Source of the DNA: Agelaius tricolor
Taxonomy: Eukaryota; Chordata; Aves; Passeriformes; Icteridae
Length of the DNA stretch: 64,000 bases
Assembly: GCA_023055355.1 (NCBI GenBank)
Contig: JALJCS010000022.1
Location: forward strand, 8,107,001-8,171,000
Direction: 5' to 3'
Part shown: piece by piece, positions 53,247-64,000 of the stretch
Numbering within the stretch: the first letter of the stretch is position 1
Layout: each line of letters opens with the position of its first letter
The notes under the pieces: model-generated
Told to the model about the DNA's origin: nothing
Seen by the model: only the letters and a program-made list of their open reading frames with translations
Databases searched by the model: none
Made by a program: the position numbers and the translations under genes

Positions 53247-53400
53247 GGAAGCTGTGGCTGCCCTGTCCCTGCAAGTGTTCAAGGCCAGGCTGGGCAGGGT
53301 TTTGAACCTGGTCTGTGTCCCTGCCCAAGGCAGGGGTTTGGAATTAGCTGATCTGTGAGATGCTTTCCAATCTAAACCATTCAGTGATTCTGTGAGTCTG
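53247..53400 (+). mobile_element. CR1 LINE 3' fragment
   Basis: A plus-strand CR1 end: 'gtgttcaaggccaggctggg', 'ctgcccaaggcaggggtttg', 'gaattagctgatctgtgag', 'tccaatctaaaccattcagt', ending in 'gattctgtgagtctg'. It is only the last 150 bp or so and has no coding part. The sequence just upstream (53.10-53.24 kb) may be a further degraded piece but is not convincing. Confidence 0.93.
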
Positions 53401-54740
53401 TTAAAAAAACCCAACAAGAGCATGCTGCTGAACAGACCAAGTGATATGCACTCAAATATGTTCTCAGAGCCATATTGAGCAGAAATCTAGACAGAAACCA
53501 AAAGGAAACATTTGGGTAGTCTATGATGATTTAAAAGAAATGTTCTCTTCTTGGAAGCAGTGCCATGTATTAGGTTGGTTGTTAATCTAAATTTCAATGT
53601 CCTTAATTATGCTAATTTTTTTTCCTGGCAGATAATTAAAAAGAAGATTTTTAATGAGTTAGATGTCTTAAGATCCTAGAGAGAGGGAAATAATGGGAGT
53701 GAGAGGCTGGTAGAAAAGCAAAATAAAACAAGACTCAGATGCATTCAGTTCTACATTCCCCCTGCCATTTAGTAGGCAGATTAATTTCCTTGTGTTGTCC
53801 TCTGACAGCATTTTTTGACTCTGTGCATCCATTATAGTTTATTTGTAGTTTTGGCTGGGAGCTATTTGGGGTGTAGGCATCCTTTTCTCCTCTGCCTGCA
53901 GAAAAAGGGGGTCCTGGGCTGTAGCTTGCACATTTAGTACTCTCCAGGAGAAATAAAGCAGGAGTGTTGTTCCTGCAGACAAAAATCCTGACCCACTTTG
54001 GAACTGATCGCTCCACAGCACTTTTATCATTACCCGCCAGTGTTGTTTTTTAAAGGCTCGGTCTCTGACCTATTTTCACACTGATTTCTGTGCTAGGGAG
54101 GCTTTTATCCTTTAAATTGTTGGACACTTGTTCATGTAAATACAGCACAAGTTTTGCTAACCAAACAAGATTCAGTGTTTCTGCTGGCAGGAGGCTGTTT
54201 TAGTGTTAGAAACTGAGGTGTGTAGAACAAATATTAACTTCGTTTTAAGTCCAATACACCTTTGTGCATTTCTCTTGTATGTGGAGCTGAATTGAGAAAC
54301 TGAAAGTAACAGAAAATGTATATACAGGCTGTGAAATAATAAACTGATGTGAGAAAAGAGCCTCCTGTAGAGCCTCTAAGCCAAAATTTTTGCAGAATAC
54401 TCAATCACAGACACAAGTGGAGGAGAAATTTTAGGTCAGGACTTTGCTCATACTTTTGCTTCTGCTGATTCTGGAGACAGCAGCCAGAAATTTCCAGCAA
54501 AAGCATCCAAAGCCCTGGGATAAGCATATCCAGAGCACCCCGAGAACTGGCCACGTGCCGCCTCAGCCCAGTCCTGGGCAGGCAGATAATCCTCCTTACA
54601 AAAGCCATTACCTCAACAGGTGCTGGTAGCCCCTGCTGTCTTCTTCATTAAGGGGCCAAAGACCATGTGATTATGAGAACTAAACACTCACTTATCCCTA
54701 GGTGAAGTTCAACTCGGTGGCAGCAGCAAAGGGCGGCCAG

Positions 54741-54767
54741 AGGAGGAGGAGGAGGAGGAGGAGGAGG
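54741..54767. repeat. (AGG)9 microsatellite
   Basis: A perfect purine-rich triplet run. The complementary strand encodes a leucine run in a spurious frame. It could form triplex or quadruplex structures. Confidence 0.92.
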
Positions 54768-55019
54768 CAGCATTGTGCCTCTCTCTGGACTCCATCCTGC
54801 AGCCCTGTTAACCCAGCACTTTGCACAGCACTAATCCCCCATTCAGCAAAACCCTGCTTAGCTCCAAAGCTTGGCTGAACTGGGGCCTGAATTAATTTTG
54901 ACAGCAGGGAGAGAGAAATTAAAAACAAATCTATGAAAGGTAACGGAAATTTTGGAAGGTGATTTTTTGCTGCGTGTAAACAAAGCTGTTGCTTACACAG
55001 CTAATTGTTATTCAAATTT

Positions 55020-55126
55020 AATAATTTATATACATATATATATATATACATTCATGTATATACATATATATATATATTCATATATATATACATTCATTCA
55101 TATATGTATATAAATATATACATGCA
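55020..55126. repeat. Complex TA-rich microsatellite
   Basis: Alternating TATA tracts interrupted by ACATTCATG-type segments that recur two or three times, so it is a compound array grown by slippage of a larger unit. Confidence 0.88.
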
Positions 55127-55235
55127 CCCATCCCTTTCAAAAAAAACCCCAAAAAACGAAATGTAAGTTGCTCAGAGCCCTCCTCAGATCCAAGTTTTCT
55201 GCAGGTTAGGTTAGCTACAAAAGGGAAAGGAGCAC

Positions 55236-55256
55236 TAAATAAATAAATAAATAAAC
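55236..55256. repeat. (AAAT)n microsatellite
   Basis: About five AAAT units in tandem. Confidence 0.85.
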
Positions 55257-57297
55257 AGCTTTGTTCAGTTGTATCTCCAGCAGGGATATGACTGTTCATT
55301 ATGAATAGGGGCTGAAGGCTTCACTGCTCTGTAGTTTATAAATACTAATGAGTGACATATTGAGGAAAATTGTACCTACAAAAGCAAAGTCTTCTGCCAT
55401 GCAAATCAGGCCCCAATTCCCCACAGATAAGGATCTTTTTGATGGAACACATGCAAAATCTACAGCTCTTAATTCTTTCATTAGTATTCCAGGCAGACGA
55501 TTGCCAAATAACAGGGAAAACTGTCTGAATTGCTGTGTCTGAAACCTAATATTGATTTGTTTAATAGTGTCAGGAAGTCAAAATTCACAAATCTCCTGTC
55601 GATTGTTTATGAGGCAGTTAGCACAGAATTGGATGCCCCTGCTTAATTAATAACTCATTACTGAAATTTGATTATATGCTTGAATGGTTTAAATGGGCTC
55701 TAATTCAGTATCTGCAAAGCAGTGTTGCAACAAAGTAAAATGGATCTAAAAGCTTGTTTTTTAACACTATTGCAGTCTGTATTTCATGGTCTCCAGTGGT
55801 GAAGAATATGTTGACATAGTTGCAAGGGCAGACCTTGTAGTAGATTGTTAATTGACACAAAAATGTGCTGTTCTAATGGTGTTATGAACTGCACCACAGC
55901 TAAATCTGATGGATACTCGAAGAGAAATTACACTGATTTGAAAAGAAAGGAGCCCTAAAGGTAATTTTTTTTAGCATACGATTAATTTGCCAGTAATGGA
56001 GATGGGGAGTAGAAAGATATTTCTACCATGGCCTTTTATTCAGAAGCATCTTAGGGATTCAGGTTTGTATGTCCAGGGGCCATGAGCTCTTCAGTGACTT
56101 AGGTGATTTTAAAACTTCTGTCCACCATATTTTATGCCTTTTCTGGCACTTTCTCATCTTCACTAATAACGGAGGCAAAAAATATTCCAGGTGTAATTTT
56201 GAAGTTCTGAACTTCATTGAATGAACCTTTCCCCATTTTCAGCATCTGACTACACTAAAAATTTCTCCCTTGAGGAAAAAACTTTCTATTTTTTTGAGAA
56301 ACTGGAACAAAACAGATTAAAAAATATAGATTTGTCCACATTTTTGGGAGAGAATGAACTAAAACGAGCTGTGTTCAAGGGCTGGGTAATCAGGACACTT
56401 ATTTCTGGCAACATTGGGAATCCCCAATTTTCCTTAGCTACAATTAATTATTATCTTATTGGAATATTGAGAATGGGTTTGTCTTTGCTGTTATCTGTTG
56501 AAAAAACAGATTGTTTGCTGAGAGAGGGACTCAGACACGTGTTTAAACATGTTATTGACAGCTCATCTGGGTTTTGGTCAAAAAACAGGAGCTCCTGCTG
56601 AAGGTGGTGCTCACCACCTGTAGGATGGACATGTGCTCCAGGGTGACTGATGAGTGTATCATGAATAATAAGCAGCAAACAGGAGAAAGTGAAGAGTTCC
56701 CAGGCAACCTGTTGTCTGAATATTATGTGCTCAGACTCTTTTAACCAAGTTCAAGACGCTCATTTAGCCAAAAGGTTTTAAAAAAATTAATAATTAATAA
56801 GATTCCAGCAGATATGTTCAACCAACCCCAATAAGACAAATCAGTGAAATTCTCTGGGAAAAGCTGCTCTCATGAGAATTCCAGGTGTGGCTGGCCTTAA
56901 TGAAAAGGTTTGCATAATTTGGGCAGTTTTAGAGCAACCTAGACAGTGAACAGTGAGCTGGTCAAAGCTGGCCCTGGAGGCAAGAACTTGACCCATGGCA
57001 GTAATAAATGGCATCATTTCTCTGAAGTCTGTGAAGCTGAGGATTTCAGATCAGATCCTCAAAGCAACTTAATCCTTCAATCAATAAAATATACTTCTCT
57101 AAATATCCCTGAGGAGCTGGACCTTGGAACTTGGACCTTGATCCACATGAAGAGTTAGCACCTACTCAGAAAATGCCTTTTGGATGCCTCTACAAAGAAA
57201 AAAACCTTCTAAAGACTTGCAAATTGGTGGAGCTGGACTGAGTATATCTCTCACACTAACAAATGGATCTGTTTGATGAGCAAATACAAATGTCCTG

Positions 57298-57329
57298 AAA
57301 TATATATATTTGTATATATATATATATAA
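57298..57329. repeat. (TA)n microsatellite
   Basis: Two TA runs separated by a short TTTG interruption. Confidence 0.8.
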
Positions 57330-59160
57330 AGCCAGAAATCAAGTAGCAATTCTAACTGGAATAAAACTGACTGCAGTATTTTAGTGCAAAACACTACACA
57401 ACTGAATTTAAATGTTTGGGATCTTTGAGGCCAGAAAAAAGCCACAGATGACCGCAGGTTGGTCTAGAACTGTCCCCAGTCCTGTGCAGATGAATAAGCA
57501 GTGAGTTACCAGCCCTTGTTCTGTGTGGGCACTGACTGTCTGGCACAGTGGCTGAACTCCCTGGTATAAACTGCATCACATTTTGTGCCAAAACCTCTCT
57601 GGAAATGTGAATTGCAGTATCTTCTATATTATGAAATGGCAAAGTGTTTATTAAGCTCTCTTTTCCTGCACATCTTGTGTGGGCAGGGGAAGGAACTTCT
57701 GATGTCCTTGTTTGGAAAGGGTAAAAGCTCTGGTAGATTTAGCAATAACACTTTAGAAAAGCAGAAAATAATAAAAAAATCTGAATTTTTACCCCTTTGA
57801 TGTGGTTTTCCAAGCCTTTGAATTGGGAAATGCTGCAGGGTCACCCTCCTGTCCCCTGTCACTGAGCACCATACTCTTTCAGCAACACACAAATACACAC
57901 ATACTCCCATAAATACATGGTGGCATCTTCCTATTTCATGTTCTCTGAAGACTTTGAAAACAGTTGTGTATTTATCATAAGTACAGCCCATCAAAACTGA
58001 ATCAAAAGAGGTATTTTGAAAAAAATTACATTATCCATATGTTACATTTTTTTAAAAGGCTGGTATTTTTCTGCCTTTTGCACACAGGTTTTAGTGATGC
58101 TCCATACAGATTTTTTCCACTGGAGTTTCTGAAAACTAGAACATTATGGTTGTTTGGCATGTAGATTGCTTAAGCAGTTTAAGATGAAAATTATTTTAAA
58201 TTTCTGCTCCTACATAACTGAGCATATTATCAGTGTTAAACTGTGAAATAGTCAGTCATGATAACTAACAAATAATACCATCAGTTCATTTTTCAAGCAA
58301 AAAAGGAATTGCTGGATGTTTTTATACATGCAGCCATTACCAATGTTGTAGTTCACAGGTTTGCTAACTTTTTCTAGTGATGGGTAACTTTTACAATTAA
58401 TTTGAGTTAAATAATTAAGCCCGGGCAACTAAGAACATTTTTGAGCCATAATTAAAGTAAAAAAAATAGCTTTTAAGCAATGTTTTAACTTGTGCTAAAC
58501 AGCAGGCTCAGGAAGAATGAGGGTTTCTTTCTGCTCTCGGCCGATTTGTCAAAGTACTATTAAGAATTTTTAGTTATTAAAAAAAAAAATGGAGTGAACC
58601 TTTATTTTTCCTCCTCTAATTTATTACGGTTGATTACGCAGCTGGAATGGGAAGGTAGCTGCTGTTTGTAGTTAAATAACTCCTCACAATTTCTTAAAGA
58701 AATGATCTTCAAAGCTTTAATGGGTCAGTGGCTCAAGTACAAAGGAAAGATTGATTTTCATACTCCCACTCTTTGTTCCCAAAGTTTAAAACAGACACGT
58801 TCTGGTAAATTAGTTTGTCTATGTTATTAATGGAAGAACTTATTAAACTCCCATAAATACATGGTGGTATCTTACTTAAAACACAGAATGCATTTGCTTT
58901 GGAAAAAAACACATTTAAAAGTAAACAGGGGTGTAATATTTTCATTTGATTTCAGAAAAGCCTCGAAAGGCAGAAAGCAGGAGAGCTGGGGGTTTGCAGA
59001 ATACATTAGGTACGTGCAATGATGAATGGCACAAAGAGCGTGGATAGAAAATATGTGTTTTGCCTTTAATGAAAAGCATTCCCATGCTGGGTAAGTGGCA
59101 ATGCTGTGGGGAGAAGCAAGAAATATTGTCTGGGTGAAATGTTTCCCTCCAGTGAGGCTG

Positions 59161-59222
59161 ATGCGCGCGTTCCTGGGCTGAGCCCGGCCAGGCCGCGCTG
59201 CCGGCGCAGGAGCGGTCCCGGG
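59161..59222. promoter_or_regulatory. CpG cluster, strongest in window
   Basis: Ten CpG dinucleotides occur in about 60 bp (starting gcgcgcgt), within a 250-bp GC-rich patch up to about 59.42 kb that has a few more CpGs. The rest of the window is CpG-poor. This could be a small promoter or alternative first exon of an unseen gene, an unmethylated enhancer, or part of an unrecognised mobile element. No TATA box or exon with confident splice sites was identified. Confidence 0.35.
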
Positions 59223-60020
59223 GTCAGGGATCCTGCAGCACTGGCTGGGAGCTGCTGGGAGAGAGATTGTCAGGCTGCACGCAGGGAGCAGCACTGCTGC
59301 TGCTCCAGGGGGATCAGGGGAGTGCTCCTGAGCCAACACAAACTGCCAGAGCTGCTCCTGCATCAGCTGAAGTTCGGCCCGGGTCCGTGTCTTCTCCTCC
59401 ACAAGCGGAGACACTTCTGATGTATTCTCATGGCCCCTGAGGTCACTGAGTTTCCCCTGATGAGCTGCCTGTCTGTAGAAGGATGTCTGGCCACACTTAA
59501 TCACCTTTTTTTCACTCATCCAACAGAGTTTTGTTTTCCCTGTGAACAAACCCCCCACATCTCATCAGTTCACAGGGAGGGACAGAGCTTCAGAAAGGAT
59601 CCCAGCTGACCCCATCAGCAGCTACAGGGGTTCCTGTATCAGATGGGCTCTGCTTAACCAGAAATTCACTACCAGGGCTGTTTTCAGGGGAAAAAAAACC
59701 TGTGAGACTGGAACTCACACCAGTGCTGCCTGCCAGTGGAGGGGCAAGCTGCCTGCGACAGGCCATTGGGGTAGTACTGGTGGATTGATAGCTAAACACA
59801 GCTGGTCTGTGTTCCCTGCTCCCACTGGAGGCAGTGGAGCTTATCCTGATGCTGCTCCTGCTGCTTTTAGTCCTGCTGATGATTCTTCTTATGAACTTTA
59901 GCCTGAAGGTCAGAGCCATAGGGTTAATTGTGGGAAGATCTGGAGGTTTCACTTGGATGGTGATGCTCAGTGGAAGGGCAATGCGTTTGGACTGTGGACA
60001 AGTGATTTTTCCATGCACTT

Positions 60021-60060
60021 GTTTGGGGTTTTTTTTGGGTTTTTTGGGTTTTTTTGGCTT
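60021..60060. repeat. G-tract/T-tract run
   Basis: GGGG, GGG, GGG and GG tracts separated by T6 to T8. With long T loops and a short last tract, quadruplex formation would be weak at best. Confidence 0.7.
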
Positions 60061-62899
60061 TACCAGGAATATTTGACATGGCCCCCAGCAAAACTGGAGA
60101 GGGAACCACATAACTGTGCTTTGATAGAGGGAGGTGCAGGGTGTGATCAGGGTCCAGCCAAAATCATCCATACCAGCACCCAGGGGAAAGGACGAGCCCA
60201 TGTAGACTGTGTAGACACACCCTCCTGTTAGAGCAGGATATGGGGGAACAAGATCTAAGGTAACAATTTTTTTCACAATAGACTATTTCCTTCCAATGTA
60301 AAAGCTTCACAGAGGTGATCTACACAGCCACTGTGAAGTATCAGATTGGAGCATTTCTAGAAAACCTTTTGAGATCAGAAGTATTTTGATTTCCCAAAGA
60401 CATTTTATTCAACAAATACGTACTATGCATTGAAATGTAAAGAATAAGGTCAAAACTCTAACAAGATCAATGAACTGATCAATGTTACAATTTTCTATTC
60501 CTCCCTGGCTGTGTTTGTGGAAATTTCCAATGTTTTGAATGGGTTCTGGAGCAGAAATGAAAGCAAGGCCTCATCTGCTTCTTTAGCAGCTTAATCTTGG
60601 GGTTCTCCAGCACAATTACCCTCCCCAGTCCCAGTGAGATGGCTTTTTCAGAGGCAGGACAGTGTCTCACTGTCTTCCAAAAGTTCTGCCTTCCAGAAAG
60701 GGTTGGGAGGCTGATTCTGTACTGCAGCAAGAATGAGGAAATAAATCAGTGTGTGCTCCACAGCAGCAAGGGGGAGAGCTGCAAACCCAGGTGTTTGCAG
60801 CTAGTCCTGGTCACACAGGACCTCAGGGTACTTGTGGAACAGGTTGTCACATTGTTTATTTATATACAGCCTTTGTAAATCCTCAGTACAGGAGAAGACA
60901 TCCCCTATATTGGGGATCAATTGCTTCATTGCCTCCCAGTGCATTAAGGCTCACTGTGGAAAGTGATTGCCTTTCCTTGCAACCAGTCATTTGGAGATTG
61001 CTGCAGATCCTTGATCCTTTTGGAGCAAAATACTTCCAATTCTAAGCCTCCACTTATTTATTCATGACTGGTTTTATACTAATTTCTTCATCTTTAAATG
61101 CTGCAGTCTAACTCATCCTGAAGTACACTTCAGGCATATTTTTTCCAAAGCAGAGCAAGTAAGAAAACTCATCTTCTTTCATAAGGCATGCTCCATGTGC
61201 AAGAATCATCTTAGCAATCCTTCTCTGACTCATTCCAGCTTGAATTGCTGTTTCTCAGAAAGAGAGCCCAAACAGCCCCATCTTTGATATTTGACCATTC
61301 ATTACTTGGAATTTTTTATTTAGACAGGAATAGGCCTTGAGTGGGTGAGAGGGCTTGACAATAGAGATGAGTAGGATACTGAAAATACTACCCACTTGAA
61401 TTAATTTTAGCAATGGAGAGGAAGGAAGAATATAGGCAGAAGAGAATACATACACCAAATTTCTCTCAATGTGGAACACCAATGGAACTTCACATCAGTG
61501 GGCTTGAGGCACCTGAAATGTGACTCTGCCCAGGCTCATTTCTACAGTCATTGTATCAAGAGTTGTTGTATAATTTCCTCATTTGTAAAGAGGAAAGAAA
61601 AATAACAAGGAAAAAATGACTGGCTTCAAATGCCACACAAAATAAGTTTCTAAAAGATAGCGGCCACCTGCGTTAATGGTACTGAAATAGAATAGACAAG
61701 CTCAGCAATGTATTTTAAAAGATGTGTCATGAAAAACTTTTTATGGCTGCTTGTTAGGACAGCCAGAAATTCGTGAGCCTAGGGCTGGGGTTTTTACAGC
61801 TGCCAGTGAGCTGTGGGTTTTTTTCACCTAGAATTTTCAGCATCTGCTTTGGCTCTGATAATTTGCAGAGGCAGGGTCTGAGGGGATGCCCCTCTGCAAT
61901 GGTGCAGCTACAGCAGGTGACAGTCCCCAGCACGGGGGGACAAGCCAGACATGATGGGAACCCAGGCAGTGCCTGTCCTTCCAGGTCCCAGGCGTTTGTT
62001 TGTGGAATGAGAGTGCATTTCCTGGCTCTGACACCCAGAGCAATGCACTTTGCTGGTGCACACATGCTGAACACTGTCTGAGGGAGCTGTGTTTGGGTAG
62101 GCAGAAAAGGAGAGGAAAATATTGCTGGAGCACTTTCTCCTTTTTACCAACAGAGGGATTTGAGAGCCTTTCTCCATCTGCAGGCTCTGGCAATGATGCA
62201 GCCAAAGGAAACTAAGGATGTGTGTATGCTGTAAAAATGGCCCTGTGGATGCTGTGTCGTGTTCAGCCAATGGTTTTACACACAGCACATTTTCCAGGAC
62301 AGGCTCACTGAATCACAGGCTAAGAAATCTCTTCCAAGGCACCAGAGAGATGGATCTACTGTTGGACTGGAGCAATCATCTGCTTAACAGCTCAGAGCTA
62401 CACACACACACACCGATTTGGGTCAGGAAGTCGAAAATAACATTACACCAGATTGAATTTAAATGTATGAGGGTTATAAGCAAGCAGAATATTGTTGTGG
62501 TGCCTGGGTTAGTATTTCCTCTTTTGGAAAGCACTGTGGGATTATTAATGTATATAAGTGGTTAGGCAGGCGTTGCTTTTATATCTCATCTGTGAGGAAA
62601 AGCTTCCAAAAAGGCCCTGGCTTTTAACCACAGGCTCTATGGAGAGATAAGATGCCAGTTAGGGATGAAACAGCCCTGCTCTGCTAGCACAGGACATCTC
62701 CCCTGTGACTGGATATCCAAGGCTCTTCCACCCACATTTCTAATCTGCCCCACCGTGGCCCTCACTCTGAATCAGTTCATTTCTCCAAATATCTGTTTGC
62801 TGTCTCCCAGGCATTTAAAAATGGCCATAAGCACCCAGCTTGCTCCCCTGCTTTCAGCATGCTGGAGAAATGGCTTTATTAATGCTGTGGCTGTAAAGC

Positions 62900-62923
62900 T
62901 GTGTGTGTGTGTGTGTGTGTGTG
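62900..62923. repeat. (TG)12 microsatellite
   Basis: An uninterrupted dinucleotide run, likely polymorphic. Confidence 0.92.
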
Positions 62924-64000
62924 AACACGCCTGTGCATGTGTGCTGAGCTCTGACAAGATTACAGCCAGAGATGGTCTGACTACAGGCTACGTCCTATTT
63001 AGGCTGCTGCAAAGATTAGACAGAGAAATCTCCCTTTTGTCTTTGAAGCATGAATGGATGCTGAGCTTTCAGCAGTCTGTAAACTGACGAGGTTCCTCTG
63101 AAAAAATAACAGCAACTTTTGAATTAATGGTTTACCATTAAAACAAGAGATTAAAAAAATAAAAAGTCACTATCTGCACTCCCCTCTCCCCCTTCACCCA
63201 GCTGAACTGTACGTGGATATTGAATCTCTTTTGTTGGCAGAAATCACAGTAATCTCTAAAGGACGTGCTTTTCCTGCCTTTTCAGGCTACCTCACTGAGG
63301 AGAATTCCAAAGATTTCTGGAAAAGCCTTTTAGTGTAGGCAGCAGAGCTCCCCTCCTCGTACCCCTTCCCCCAGCATCATTATAATTTACAGGATTCATA
63401 TGACCATGTAAATACCTTGTGATTACATGGAAAATACCTCACAAATACATAATAATTACAAGTTCACGCAGATTACTTAGTAAATACATTTGAAGTAAGA
63501 AAATAATTCAAAGATTAATTATCCCTCAACTCAGAGTATTTAAATTATTTTCCCCAAAATGTACAAATATATCTGTAGTGACTTCAAGGCTGGTGGAGAA
63601 GGGGTTATGATGGTTCTGATCTGAGAGGAAAAAATGAAATTTGACAGGCATGGATTATTTAAAGCATGCAGACGTGAGCCATATAACCATTACACTTTGA
63701 TGCAAATCATAGAGGAAAGCACAGGAGGGATGGCCTGTACAGAGAAGTAGTGGACAAAGTTAGGATTTCCTGCCATCAACTTGAAATTTAAACAAGTAAT
63801 CATTTATTGGCAGTGCAGCATTACATTTATTGTTGCATGCATTAATGTCAGCAACTGGGACAAACATTTTGACAATTCTATTAAAATGCTTCACCATTCC
63901 CTATCTAACACCTGTTAGCTCTAATTTTCTTTCCTGAGACGTACATCAGTAGACAGTGCAGATTCCAAATCATTTATCACTTTAAAAGTGCTTCCATATG

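Larger units (their letters stand above)
53401..64000. other. Unique region to the window end, no gene recognised
   Basis: About 10.6 kb. It contains (AGG)n at 54.74 kb, a TA-rich array at 55.03 kb, (AAAT)n at 55.24 kb, (TA)n at 57.30 kb, a GC-rich CpG cluster at 59.16 kb, a G/T-tract run at 60.02 kb and (GT)n at 62.9 kb. The stretches 55.60-55.72, 58.37-58.68 and 63.38-63.55 kb resemble conserved non-coding DNA. Two adjacent 228-codon minus-strand frames (58872-59558, 59590-60276) coincide with GC-rich and G/T-tract sequence and have no recognisable domain. Confidence 0.55.

Noticed and set aside
58872..60276. Two consecutive 228-codon minus-strand open frames.
   Set aside because: No recognisable domain. 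They fall on GC-rich and G/T-tract DNA that lowers stop frequency, residues such as KPKKPKK derive from the tract, and no splice or promoter logic is visible.
1..64000. CRISPR array, prokaryotic operons, rRNA genes or an integrated virus with long open frames.
   Set aside because: No regularly spaced repeats, no dense coding, no rRNA-like sequence, and no retroviral gag, pol or env motifs or paired LTRs were recognised. CR1 content and composition point to a vertebrate genome.

Overview
This window reads as non-coding vertebrate nuclear DNA, most likely from a bird. The best evidence is a scatter of CR1 LINE fragments: truncated 3' ends with the typical tail of short ATTCTGTG-type units and the characteristic 'ttggaaggg', 'accttccactagaccaggttgctc' and 'gatgatctt' blocks. 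The sequence is AT-rich and CpG-poor, with low repeat density. I see no Alu, L1 or B1 elements, no bacterial gene organisation, no rRNA or clear tRNA gene, and no CRISPR array. No intact host protein-coding gene could be supported. Almost all open frames are short and patternless, as expected by chance, so the window is probably intergenic or lies inside a very large intron.

Layout. Positions 0.5-1.1 kb hold a minus-strand CR1 fragment that still encodes a decayed C-terminus of the CR1 polymerase protein. Just after it, at 1.3-1.5 kb, is a cluster of octamer-like motifs. From 1.5 to 13.6 kb is unique AT-rich DNA with a stretch near 9.5-9.8 kb that looks like a conserved non-coding element. 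A second minus-strand CR1 lies at 13.6-13.8 kb. The most informative object is at 18.9-20.3 kb on the minus strand: a broken, intronless hAT-transposase-derived gene relic. Its blocks appear in the family's order but in several different frames, and its central 202-codon block is still open. From 20.3 to 33.5 kb is unique DNA with microsatellites, two perfect short hairpins and a CpG-rich patch at 31.5 kb. A third minus-strand, internally deleted CR1 lies at 33.5-33.7 kb. From 34 to 45 kb are several small tandem duplications (29 bp, 18 bp, 11 bp and 67 bp periods), a C16 run, and a tRNA-derived SINE-like fragment at 43.6 kb. Plus-strand CR1 fragments lie at 45.2, 48.4 and 53.2 kb. A pre-miRNA-like hairpin sits at 48.16-48.22 kb. 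From 53.4 kb to the end is mostly unique sequence with (AGG)n, (TA)n and (GT)n arrays and the strongest CpG cluster of the window at 59.16 kb.

There is no operon-like or pathway-level cooperation between genes to describe. Any function is more likely regulatory (candidate conserved elements, CpG patches) or a fossil of mobile DNA. All homology statements come from recognising motifs by eye; none has been tested by a database search.
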